From contig NW_026869996.1 of the NCBI RefSeq assembly GCF_020882245.1, positions 12,624,691-12,688,690 of the forward strand: 64,000 nucleotides of DNA. Direction: 5' to 3'. Every line of letters begins with the position of its first letter. The stretch's first letter is position 1. Positions 52,290-64,000 of the stretch are shown piece after piece. The translations under genes and the position numbers were made by a program. The notes below the pieces were generated by a model. The model was given only the letters and a program-made list of their open reading frames with translations. It did no database searches and was not told the DNA's origin. Source of the DNA: Rhopalosiphum padi (lineage: Eukaryota > Arthropoda > Insecta > Hemiptera > Aphididae).

Positions 52290-55200
52290 ATGTATACACC
52301 AACAGAGGGCGTGAGCGTCGCCGTAGTAGGGACGACATCCGTCGGCCGAATCGCCTCAGAAAGAAACTAGATAGTTGTGTGGCGTTCACCGTACTGCTGT
52401 GTATCGTAACGGGTCGTTGTTTTTACTTAGATTTTGAGTCTACTCGTTATTTATTAATTAAGATTTTTGATATTATAAACGAATTGTTCATATTTTATGC
52501 CCGAAGTTAACACAAGTAACTGTCTTGATCCTTGACTACTAGATCAAGAAAATGATTCTAATTTATAATTTTTAACTTTCATTTTTTTCATTTTACCTGA
52601 TATTTTTACTTCATAAAAACTATAAAATATGATTTTATAAGTTAATTTTGACGAATAATACAACTTAACATTTTTTCGTATTGAAAAGGAGCGATTTTCA
52701 GTTGTTGTACAAATGTATTCTTTAGTTACACTCATAATACATTTGAATTCCTTCTACAAAACATTCTGGTACATTTGTACTATCTTTTATGGCTTATCAT
52801 AATTATTATTTATTATCATCTATTATCTATGTTTTGCAGTTCTACATTCGTTTTTGTATTTAAGTTTCAGTTGTAAATTCCTTTCATGTATTTTGTATAA
52901 AAATGAAGTTTGTCTGTTAGTTTATGTTTTGATAGTTTCCACTTCTGAATTACTCAGTGTTGTCCACGTACTAGTTGTTATATAAAAATTGTCGTTCTCC
53001 TTATGGTATCTAGTAGTGACATTTTGTCCTCCAACCATTATACATATTTAACTTACTATTTTTTTTTAGATGGCTGTACACCAGATATACTCAGGACATA
53101 TTGATACATGAATTACCATTTCTACCACATGGGAAAGTTTCAACATCCTACGTTGAAAATGGACTGGACGATCCTGATAATTATAATAGTTTTATGCATA
53201 GTACGAGTAATTGATATTGAATATAATTGATAGTCAATTAATAGTAGTGTAACAAAAAGTTAGTGTCATGAAATCCAGACCATTAGATTAAGTATATGAT
53301 TCTTATTTACCATTTCCAACTTCCATATATATCATATAAGCTGATACTTCATAAACACTATAAAACATGTTTTTATATGATTATTTTGACTCGTATTTTA
53401 AATTCATATTTTTAACTGCTTATAAAACAGTGAATTCTCAAGTTAGTGTCATGAAAGTCAGACCATTAGATTAAGAAAATTATTCTAATTTACCATTATT
53501 AACTAGCATACATTTCATTTAAGCTGATACTTCAATAACGCTATAAAACATGATTTTATATGATAATTTTGACTCGTATTTTAAATTCATTTTTTTAACT
53601 GTTTATAAAACACTCAATTCTCAAGTTAATCTCTTGAAACCTGGACCACTATATTAAGAAAATGATTCTAATTTACTATTATTAACTTCTATAGATATTA
53701 TGTAAGATGATTCTTCATAAACACTATAAAACATGATTTTGTATGATAATTTTGACGAATATTAAAAATTCATTTTTTTAACTGTTTATAAAACACACAA
53801 TTCTCAAGTTAATCTCTTGTAACCTGGACCACTATATTAAGAAAATGATTCTAATTTACCATTATTAATTTGCATACATTTCATTTAAGCTGATGCTTCA
53901 TAAACACTATAAGACATGTTTTAATATGATTATTTTGACTCGTATTTTATATTCATATTTTTAACTGCTTATAAAATACTAAATGCTCAAGTTATTCTTT
54001 AACAATTATACATTATTAACTTACTACAATTTTTCAGATTGACGTATGTCAGATCACTCAAGGCATGCAGATACATGAATTCACATTTCTACCACTTAAG
54101 AAAGTATCAACATCCTATGCTGAAAATGGACTAGAAGATACTGCTAATAATATTGGGTTTATGTAATGTGCGTGTAAGGGTTATTGAATATAATTGATAG
54201 TAAATTAATGGCAGTGAAACAATTGAGATTCGTTAATAATCTGAATAAAATTTTAGTTAACACCTTTGACTTGTAATTTTCTTTCATAAGAGTTACCATT
54301 ATTAACTTGCATACATTTCATTTGAGCTGATGCTTCATAAACACTATAAGACATGTTTTTATATGATTATTTTGACTCGAATTTTAAATTCATATTATTA
54401 TCTGCTTATAAAACACTCAATTCTTAACTTAGTGTCATGAAATCCAGACCATTAGATTAAGTAAATGATTCTAATTTACTATTATTAACTTCTATAGATA
54501 TTATGTAAGCCGATTCTTCATAAACACCATAATACATGATTTTTTATGATAATTTTGACGAATAATAAAAATTCAATTTTTTTTAACTGTTTATAAAACA
54601 CACAATTCTCAAGTTAATCTCTTGAAACCTGGACCACTATATTAAGAAAATGATTCTAATTTACTATTATTAACTTCTATAGATATTATGTAAGCTGATT
54701 CTTCATAAACACTATAAAACATGATTTTGTATGATAATTTTGACGAATATTAAAAATTAATTTTTTTAACTGTTTATAAAAAACTCAATTCTCAAGTTAA
54801 TCTCTTGAAACCTGGACCACTATATTAAGAAAATGATTCTAATTTACTATTATTAACTTCTATAGATATTATGTAAGCTGATTCTTCATAAACACTATAA
54901 AACATGATTTTGTATGATAATTTTGACGAATATTAAAAATTCATTTTTTTAACTGTTTATAAAAAACTCAATTCTCAAGTTAATCTCTTGAAACCTTGAC
55001 CACTCTATTAAGAAAATGATTCTAATTTACTATTATTAACTTCTATAGATATTATGTAAGCTGATTCTTCATAAACACTATAAAACATGATTTTGTATGA
55101 TAATTTTGACGAATATTAAAAATTCATTTTTTTAACTGTTTATAAAACACACAATTCTCAAGTTAATCTCTTGAAACCTGGACCACTATATTAAGAAAAT

Positions 55201-55344
55201 GATTTTAATTTACTATTATTAACTTCTATAGATATTATGTTAGCTGATTCTTCATAAATTCTATAAAACATGTTTTTATATGATAAGTTTGAGAAATATT
55301 ATGAATTCCTCTTTTAATCTGCTTATAAAACAGTCAAATATTAA
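52290..55344 (+). repeat. Macrosatellite unit 16 (3,055 bp)
   Basis: Segment A 53070-53214; segment B 54038-54166. It has 'aaaattaattttttt' near 54756 and a private 'ccactctattaag' near 55003 (others 'ccactatattaag'). Confidence 0.96.
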
Positions 55345-58300
55345 ATGTATACACCAACAGAGGGCGTGAGCGTCGCCGTAGTAGGGACGACATCCGTCGG
55401 CCGAATCGCCTCAGAAAGAAACTAGATAGTTGTGTGGCGTTCACCGTACTGCTGTGTATCGTAACGGGTCGTTGTTTTTACTTAGATTTTGAGTCTACTC
55501 GTTATTTATTAATTAAGATTTTTGATATTATAAACGAATTGTTCATATTTTATGCCCGAAGTTAACACAAGTAACTGTCTTGATCCTTGACTACTAGATC
55601 AAGAAAATGATTCTAATTTATAATTTTTAACTTTCATTTTTTTCATTTTACCTGATATTTTTACTTCATAAAAACTATAAAATATGATTTTATAAGTTAA
55701 TTTTGACGAATAATACAACTTAACATTTTTTCGTATTGAAAAGGAGCGATTTTCAGTTGTTGTACAAATGTATTCTTTAGTTACACTCATAATACATTTG
55801 AATTCCTTCTACAAAACATTCTGGTACATTTGTACTATCTTTTATGGCTTATCATAATTATTATTTATTATCATCTATTATCTATGTTTTGCAGTTCTAC
55901 ATTCGTTTTTGTATTTAAGTTTCAGTTGTAAATTCCTTTCATGTATTTTGTATAAAAATGAAGTTTGTCTGTTAGTTTATGTTTTGATAGTTTCCACTTC
56001 TGAATTACTCAGTGTTGTCCACGTACTAGTTGTTATATAAAAATTGTCGTTCTCCTTATGGTATCTAGTAGTGACATTTTGTCCTCCAACCATTATACAT
56101 ATTTAACTTACTATTTTTTTTTAGATGGCTGTACACCAGATATACTCAGGACATATTGATACATGAATTACCATTTCTACCACATGGGAAAGTTTCAACA
56201 TCCTACGTTGAAAATGGACTGGACGATCCTGATAATTATAATAGTTTTATGCATAGTACGAGTAATTGATATTGAATATAATTGATAGTCAATTAATAGT
56301 AGTGTAACAAAAAGTTAGTGTCATGAAATCCAGACCATTAGATTAAGTATATGATTCTTATTTACCATTTCCAACTTCCATATATATCATATAAGCTGAT
56401 ACTTCATAAACACTATAAAACATGTTTTTATATGATTATTTTGACTCGTATTTTAAATTCATATTATTAACTGCTTATAAAACAGTGAATTCTCAAGTTA
56501 GTGTCATGAAAGTCAGACCATTAGATTAAGAAAATTATTCTAATTTACCATTATTAACTAGCATACATTTCATTTAAGCTGATACTTCAATAACGCTATA
56601 AAACATGATTTTATATGATAATTTTGACTCGTATTTTAAATTCATTTTTTTAACTGTTTATAAAACACTCAATTCTCAAGTTAATCTCTTGAAACCTGGA
56701 CCACTATATTAAGAAAATGATTCTAATTTACTATTATTAACTTCTATAGATATTATGTAAGATGATTCTTCATAAACACTATAAAACATGATTTTGTATG
56801 ATAATTTTGACGAATATTAAAAATTCATTTTTTTAACTGTTTATAAAACACACAATTCTCAAGTTAATCTCTTGTAACCTGGACCACTATATTAAGAAAA
56901 TGATTCTAATTTACCATTATTAATTTGCATACATTTCATTTAAGCTGATGCTTCATAAACACTATAAGACATGTTTTAATATGATTATTTTGACTCGTAT
57001 TTTATATTCATATTTTTAACTGCTTATAAAATACTAAATGCTCAAGTTATTCTTTAACAATTATACATTATTAACTTACTACAATTTTTCAGATTGACGT
57101 ATGTCAGATCACTCAAGGCATGCAGATACATGAATTCACATTTCTACCACTTAAGAAAGTATCAACATCCTATGCTGAAAATGGACTAGAAGATACTGCT
57201 AATAATATTGGGTTTATGTAATGTGCGTGTAAGGGTTATTGAATATAATTGATAGTAAATTAATGGCAGTGAAACAATTGAGATTCGTTAATAATCTGAA
57301 TAAAATTTTAGTTAACACCTTTGACTTGTAATTTTCTTTCATAAGAGTTACCATTATTAACTTGCATACATTTCATTTGAGCTGATGCTTCATAAACACT
57401 ATAAGACATGTTTTTATATGATTATTTTGACTCGAATTTTAAATTCATATTATTATCTGCTTATAAAACACTCAATTCTTAACTTAGTGTCATGAAATCC
57501 AGACCATTAGATTAAGTAAATGATTCTAATTTACTATTATTAACTTCTATAGATATTATGTAAGCCGATTCTTCATAAACACCATAATACATGATTTTTT
57601 ATGATAATTTTGACGAATAATAAAAATTCAATTTTTTTTAACTGTTTATAAAACACACAATTCTCAAGTTAATCTCTTGAAACCTGGACCACTATATTAA
57701 GAAAATGATTCTAATTTACTATTATTAACTTCTATAGATATTATGTAAGCCGATTCTTCATAAACACTATAAAACATGATTTTGTATGATAATTTTGACG
57801 AATATTAAAAATTCATTTTTTTAACTGTTTATAAAAAACTCAATTCTCAAGTTAATCTCTTGAAACCTGGACCACTATATTAAGAAAATGATTCTAATTT
57901 ACTATTATTAACTTCTATAGATATTATGTAAGCTGATTCTTCATAAACACTATAAAACATGATTTTGTATGATAATTTTGACGAATATTAAAAATTCATT
58001 TTTTTAACTGTTTATAAAAAACTCAATTCTCAAGTTAATCTCTTGAAACCTTGACCACTATATTAAGAAAATGATTCTAATTTACTATTATTAACTTCTA
58101 TAGATATTATGTAAGCTGATTCTTCATAAACACTATAAAACATGATTTTGTATGATAATTTTGACGAATATTAAAAATTCATTTTTTTAACTGTTTATAA
58201 AACACACAATTCTCAAGTTAATCTCTTGAAACCTGGACCACTATATTAAGAAAATGATTTTAATTTACTATTATTAACTTCTATAGATATTATGTTAGCT

Positions 58301-58399
58301 GATTCTTCATAAATTCTATAAAACATGTTTTTATATGATAAGTTTGAGAAATATTATGAATTCCTCTTTTAATCTGCTTATAAAACAGTCAAATATTAA
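55345..58399 (+). repeat. Macrosatellite unit 17 (3,055 bp)
   Basis: Segment A 56125-56269; segment B 57093-57221. It carries 'catattattaactgc' (near 56460) as in units 10, 11 and 13. The subrepeat at about 57745 has 'gtaagccgattc' where others have 'gtaagctgattc'; that variant is normal in the preceding subrepeat, as if copied from it. Confidence 0.96.
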
Positions 58400-61300
58400 A
58401 TGTATACACCAACAGAGGGCGTGAGCGTCGCCGTAGTAGGGACGACATCCGTCGGCCGAATCGCCTCAGAAAGAAACTAGATAGTTGTGTGGCGTTCACC
58501 GTACTGCTGTGTATCGTAACGGGTCGTTGTTTTTACTTAGATTTTGAGTCTACTCGTTATTTATTAATTAAGATTTTTGATATTATAAACGAATTGTTCA
58601 TATTTTATGCCCGAAGTTAACACAAGTAACTGTCTTGATCCTTGACTACTAGATCAAGAAAATGATTCTAATTTATAATTTTTAACTTTCATTTTTTTCA
58701 TTTTACCTGATATTTTTACTTCATAAAAACTATAAAATATGATTTTATAAGTTAATTTTGACGAATAATACAACTTAACATTTTTTCGTATTGAAAAGGA
58801 GCGATTTTCAGTTGTTGTACAAATGTATTCTTTAGTTACACTCATAATACATTTGAATTCCTTCTACAAAACATTCTGGTACATTTGTACTATCTTTTAT
58901 GGCTTATCATAATTATTATTTATTATCATCTATTATCTATGTTTTGCAGTTCTACATTCGTTTTTGTATTTAAGTTTCAGTTGTAAATTCCTTTCATGTA
59001 TTTTGTATAAAAATGAAGTTTGTCTGTTAGTTTATGTTTTGATAGTTTCCACTTCTGAATTACTCAGTGTTGTCCACGTACTAGTTGTTATATAAAAATT
59101 GTCGTTCTCCTTATGGTATCTAGTAGTGACATTTTGTCCTCCAACCATTATACATATTTAACTTACTATTTTTTTTTAGATGGCTGTACACCAGATATAC
59201 TCAGGACATATTGATACATGAATTACCATTTCTACCACATGGGAAAGTTTCAACATCCTACGTTGAAAATGGACTGGACGATCCTGATAATTATAATAGT
59301 TTTATGCATAGTACGAGTAATTGATATTGAATATAATTGATAGTCAATTAATAGTAGTGTAACAAAAAGTTAGTGTCATGAAATCCAGACCATTAGATTA
59401 AGTATATGATTCTTATTTACCATTTCCAACTTCCATATATATCATATAAGCTGATACTTCATAAACACTATAAAACATGTTTTTATATGATTATTTTGAC
59501 TCGTATTTTAAATTCATATTTTTAACTGCTTATAAAACAGTGAATTCTCAAGTTAGTGTCATGAAAGTCAGACCATTAGATTAAGAAAATTATTCTAATT
59601 TACCATTATTAACTAGCATACATTTCATTTAAGCTGATACTTCAATAACGCTATAAAACATGATTTTATATGATAATTTTGACTCGTATTTTAAATTCAT
59701 TTTTTTAACTGTTTATAAAACACTCAATTCTCAAGTTAATCTCTTGAAACCTGGACCACTATATTAAGAAAATGATTCTAATTTACTATTATTAACTTCT
59801 ATAGATATTATGTAAGATGATTCTTCATAAACACTATAAAACATGATTTTGTATGATAATTTTGACGAATATTAAAAATTCATTTTTTTAACTGTTTATA
59901 AAACACACAATTCTCAAGTTAATCTCTTGTAACCTGGACCACTATATTAAGAAAATGATTCTAATTTACCATTATTAATTTGCATACATTTCATTTAAGC
60001 TGATGCTTCATAAACACTATAAGACATGTTTTAATATGATTATTTTGACTCGTATTTTATATTCATATTTTTAACTGCTTATAAAATACTAAATGCTCAA
60101 GTTATTCTTTAACAATTATACATTATTAACTTACTACAATTTTTCAGATTGACGTATGTCAGATCACTCAAGGCATGCAGATACATGAATTCACATTTCT
60201 ACCACTTAAGAAAGTATCAACATCCTATGCTGAAAATGGACTAGAAGATACTGCTAATAATATTGGGTTTATGTAATGTGCGTGTAAGGGTTATTGAATA
60301 TAATTGATAGTAAATTAATGGCAGTGAAACAATTGAGATTCGTTAATAATCTGAATAAAATTTTAGTTAACACCTTTGACTTGTAATTTTCTTTCATAAG
60401 AGTTACCATTATTAACTTGCATACATTTCATTTGAGCTGATGCTTCATAAACACTATAAGACATGTTTTTATATGATTATTTTGACTCGAATTTTAAATT
60501 CATATTATTATCTGCTTATAAAACACTCAATTCTTAACTTAGTGTCATGAAATCCAGACCATTAGATTAAGTAAATGATTCTAATTTACTATTATTAACT
60601 TCTATAGATATTATGTAAGCCGATTCTTCATAAACACCATAATACATGATTTTTTATGATAATTTTGACGAATAATAAAAATTCAATTTTTTTTAACTGT
60701 TTATAAAACACACAATTCTCAAGTTAATCTCTTGAAACCTGGACCACTATATTAAGAAAATGATTCTAATTTACTATTATTAACTTCTATAGATATTATG
60801 TAAGCTGATTCTTCATAAACACTATAAAACATGATTTTGTATGATAATTTTGACGAATATTAAAAATTCATTTTTTTAACTGTTTATAAAAAACTCAATT
60901 CTCAAGTTAATCTCTTGAAACCTGGACCACTATATTAAGAAAATGATTCTAATTTACTATTATTAACTTCTATAGATATTATGTAAGCTGATTCTTCATA
61001 AACACTATAAAACATGATTTTGTATGATAATTTTGACGAATATTAAAAATTCATTTTTTTAACTGTTTATAAAAAACTCAATTCTCAAGTTAATCTCTTG
61101 AAACCTTGACCACTATATTAAGAAAATGATTCTAATTTACTATTATTAACTTCTATAGATATTATGTAAGCTGATTCTTCATAAACACTATAAAACATGA
61201 TTTTGTATGATAATTTTGACGAATATTAAAAATTCATTTTTTTAACTGTTTATAAAACACACAATTCTCAAGTTAATCTCTTGAAACCTGGACCACTATA

Positions 61301-61454
61301 TTAAGAAAATGATTTTAATTTACTATTATTAACTTCTATAGATATTATGTTAGCTGATTCTTCATAAATTCTATAAAACATGTTTTTATATGATAAGTTT
61401 GAGAAATATTATGAATTCCTCTTTTAATCTGCTTATAAAACAGTCAAATATTAA
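58400..61454 (+). repeat. Macrosatellite unit 18 (3,055 bp)
   Basis: Segment A 59180-59324; segment B 60148-60276. No private variants seen by eye. Confidence 0.96.
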
Positions 61455-64000
61455 ATGTATACACCAACAGAGGGCGTGAGCGTCGCCGTAGTAGGGACGA
61501 CATCCGTCGGCCGAATCGCCTCAGAAAGAAACTAGATAGTTGTGTGGCGTTCACCGTACTGCTGTGTATCGTAACGGGTCGTTGTTTTTACTTAGATTTT
61601 GAGTCTACTCGTTATTTATTAATTAAGATTTTTGATATTATAAACGAATTGTTCATATTTTATGCCCGAAGTTAACACAAGTAACTGTCTTGATCCTTGA
61701 CTACTAGATCAAGAAAATGATTCTAATTTATAATTTTTAACTTTCATTTTTTTCATTTTACCTGATATTTTTACTTCATAAAAACTATAAAATATGATTT
61801 TATAAGTTAATTTTGACGAATAATACAACTTAACATTTTTTCGTATTGAAAAGGAGCGATTTTCAGTTGTTGTACAAATGTATTCTTTAGTTACACTCAT
61901 AATACATTTGAATTCCTTCTACAAAACATTCTGGTACATTTGTACTATCTTTTATGGCTTATCATAATTATTATTTATTATCATCTATTATCTATGTTTT
62001 GCAGTTCTACATTCGTTTTTGTATTTAAGTTTCAGTTGTAAATTCCTTTCATGTATTTTGTATAAAAATGAAGTTTGTCTGTTAGTTTATGTTTTGATAG
62101 TTTCCACTTCTGAATTACTCAGTGTTGTCCACGTACTAGTTGTTATATAAAAATTGTCGTTCTCCTTATGGTATCTAGTAGTGACATTTTGTCCTCCAAC
62201 CATTATACATATTTAACTTACTATTTTTTTTTAGATGGCTGTACACCAGATATACTCAGGACATATTGATACATGAATTACCATTTCTACCACATGGGAA
62301 AGTTTCAACATCCTACGTTGAAAATGGACTGGACGATCCTGATAATTATAATAGTTTTATGCATAGTACGAGTAATTGATATTGAATATAATTGATAGTC
62401 AATTAATAGTAGTGTAACAAAAAGTTAGTGTCATGAAATCCAGACCATTAGATTAAGTATATGATTCTTATTTACCATTTCCAACTTCCATATATATCAT
62501 ATAAGCTGATACTTCATAAACACTATAAAACATGTTTTTATATGATTATTTTGACTCGTATTTTAAATTCATATTTTTAACTGCTTATAAAACAGTGAAT
62601 TCTCAAGTTAGTGTCATGAAAGTCAGACCATTAGATTAAGAAAATTATTCTAATTTACCATTATTAACTAGCATACATTTCATTTAAGCTGATACTTCAA
62701 TAACGCTATAAAACATGATTTTATATGATAATTTTGACTCGTATTTTAAATTCATTTTTTTAACTGTTTATAAAACACTCAATTCTCAAGTTAATCTCTT
62801 GAAACCTGGACCACTATATTAAGAAAATGATTCTAATTTACTATTATTAACTTCTATAGATATTATGTAAGATGATTCTTCATAAACACTATAAAACATG
62901 ATTTTGTATGATAATTTTGACGAATATTAAAAATTCATTTTTTTAACTGTTTATAAAACACACAATTCTCAAGTTAATCTCTTGTAACCTGGACCACTAT
63001 ATTAAGAAAATGATTCTAATTTACCATTATTAATTTGCATACATTTCATTTAAGCTGATGCTTCATAAACACTATAAGACATGTTTTAATATGATTATTT
63101 TGACTCGTATTTTATATTCATATTTTTAACTGCTTATAAAATACTAAATGCTCAAGTTATTCTTTAACAATTATACATTATTAACTTACTACAATTTTTC
63201 AGATTGACGTATGTCAGATCACTCAAGGCATGCAGATACATGAATTCACATTTCTACCACTTAAGAAAGTATCAACATCCTATGCTGAAAATGGACTAGA
63301 AGATACTGCTAATAATATTGGGTTTATGTAATGTGCGTGTAAGGGTTATTGAATATAATTGATAGTAAATTAATGGCAGTGAAACAATTGAGATTCGTTA
63401 ATAATCTGAATAAAATTTTAGTTAACACCTTTGACTTGTAATTTTCTTTCATAAGAGTTACCATTATTAACTTGCATACATTTCATTTGAGCTGATGCTT
63501 CATAAACACTATAAGACATGTTTTTATATGATTATTTTGACTCGAATTTTAAATTCATATTATTATCTGCTTATAAAACACTCAATTCTTAACTTAGTGT
63601 CATGAAATCCAGACCATTAGATTAAGTAAATGATTCTAATTTACTATTATTAACTTCTATAGATATTATGTAAGCCGATTCTTCATAAACACCATAATAC
63701 ATGATTTTTTATGATAATTTTGACGAATAATAAAAATTCAATTTTTTTTAACTGTTTATAAAACACACAATTCTCAAGTTAATCTCTTGAAACCTGGACC
63801 ACTATATTAAGAAAATGATTCTAATTTACTATTATTAACTTCTATAGATATTATGTAAGCTGATTCTTCATAAACACTATAAAACATGATTTTGTATGAT
63901 AATTTTGACGAATATTAAAAATTAATTTTTTTAACTGTTTATAAAAAACTCAATTCTCAAGTTAATCTCTTGAAACCTGGACCACTATATTAAGAAAATG
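61455..64000 (+). repeat. Macrosatellite unit 19, cut by the window end
   Basis: Segment A 62235-62379; segment B 63203-63331. It stops inside the second subrepeat block after 2,546 bp. It carries 'aaaattaattttttt' near 63921. The array clearly continues beyond the window. Confidence 0.96.

Noticed and set aside
3410..64000. Ribosomal DNA intergenic spacer array
   Set aside because: No rRNA gene sequence occurs in any unit, and the exon-like segments do not fit a spacer.

Overview
The window is almost entirely one tandem macrosatellite array. A unit of about 3,055 bp is repeated head to tail on the + strand from about 3.4 kb to the end of the window. No complete, convincing protein gene, tRNA, rRNA or CRISPR array was found. 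The AT-rich base composition (roughly three quarters A+T by eye), intron-like acceptor sites, nested satellites and a Helitron-like insertion point to a eukaryote, most likely an insect. The texture reminds me of aphid (Hemiptera) assemblies, but that is an impression, not a proven assignment.

Layout. Positions 1-2909 hold two older, diverged relatives of the unit (period 1,563 bp) that lack the GC-rich module of the main array. A 500-N gap follows (2910-3409). Then come the right part of one unit (3410-5033), 18 units from 5034 to 61454, and a cut unit to 64000. Unit starts used here are the ATG of the landmark 'atgtatacacc': 5034, 7909, 10966, 13838, 16894, 19767, 25154, 27798, 30861, 33922, 36989, 40064, 43125, 46180, 49235, 52290, 55345, 58400 and 61455. 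The unit at 19767 carries a 2,332-bp foreign insertion (22795-25126). The unit at 25154 contains a second 500-N gap (27103-27602). From 43125 onward the period is exactly 3,055 bp. In 5034-22794 the units alternate about 2,873 and 3,056 bp, the difference being one 183-bp subrepeat. Units between about 28.3 and 40.9 kb carry many scattered single-base indels that look like sequencing errors.

Anatomy of a unit, as offsets from its landmark ATG: a GC-rich CpG-containing module (about 0-225) with a CTCF-like motif at +9 to +21; a diverged 183-bp subrepeat; an intron-like AT-rich stretch; a splice-acceptor-like site and exon-like segment A (+780 to +924); four 183-bp subrepeats; a second acceptor and exon-like segment B (+1748 to +1876); and five or six more 183-bp subrepeats running into the next module. 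Exon-like segments A and B are related (shared peptide core KVSTSY.ENGL). The unit therefore probably arose from a duplicated gene fragment whose intron filled with satellite.

The most interesting idea is that this is a 3-kb macrosatellite with one CTCF-like site per unit, all in the same orientation. That resembles in layout, but not in sequence, mammalian DXZ4-type arrays. It is an inference that needs binding, transcription and chromosome-location data.
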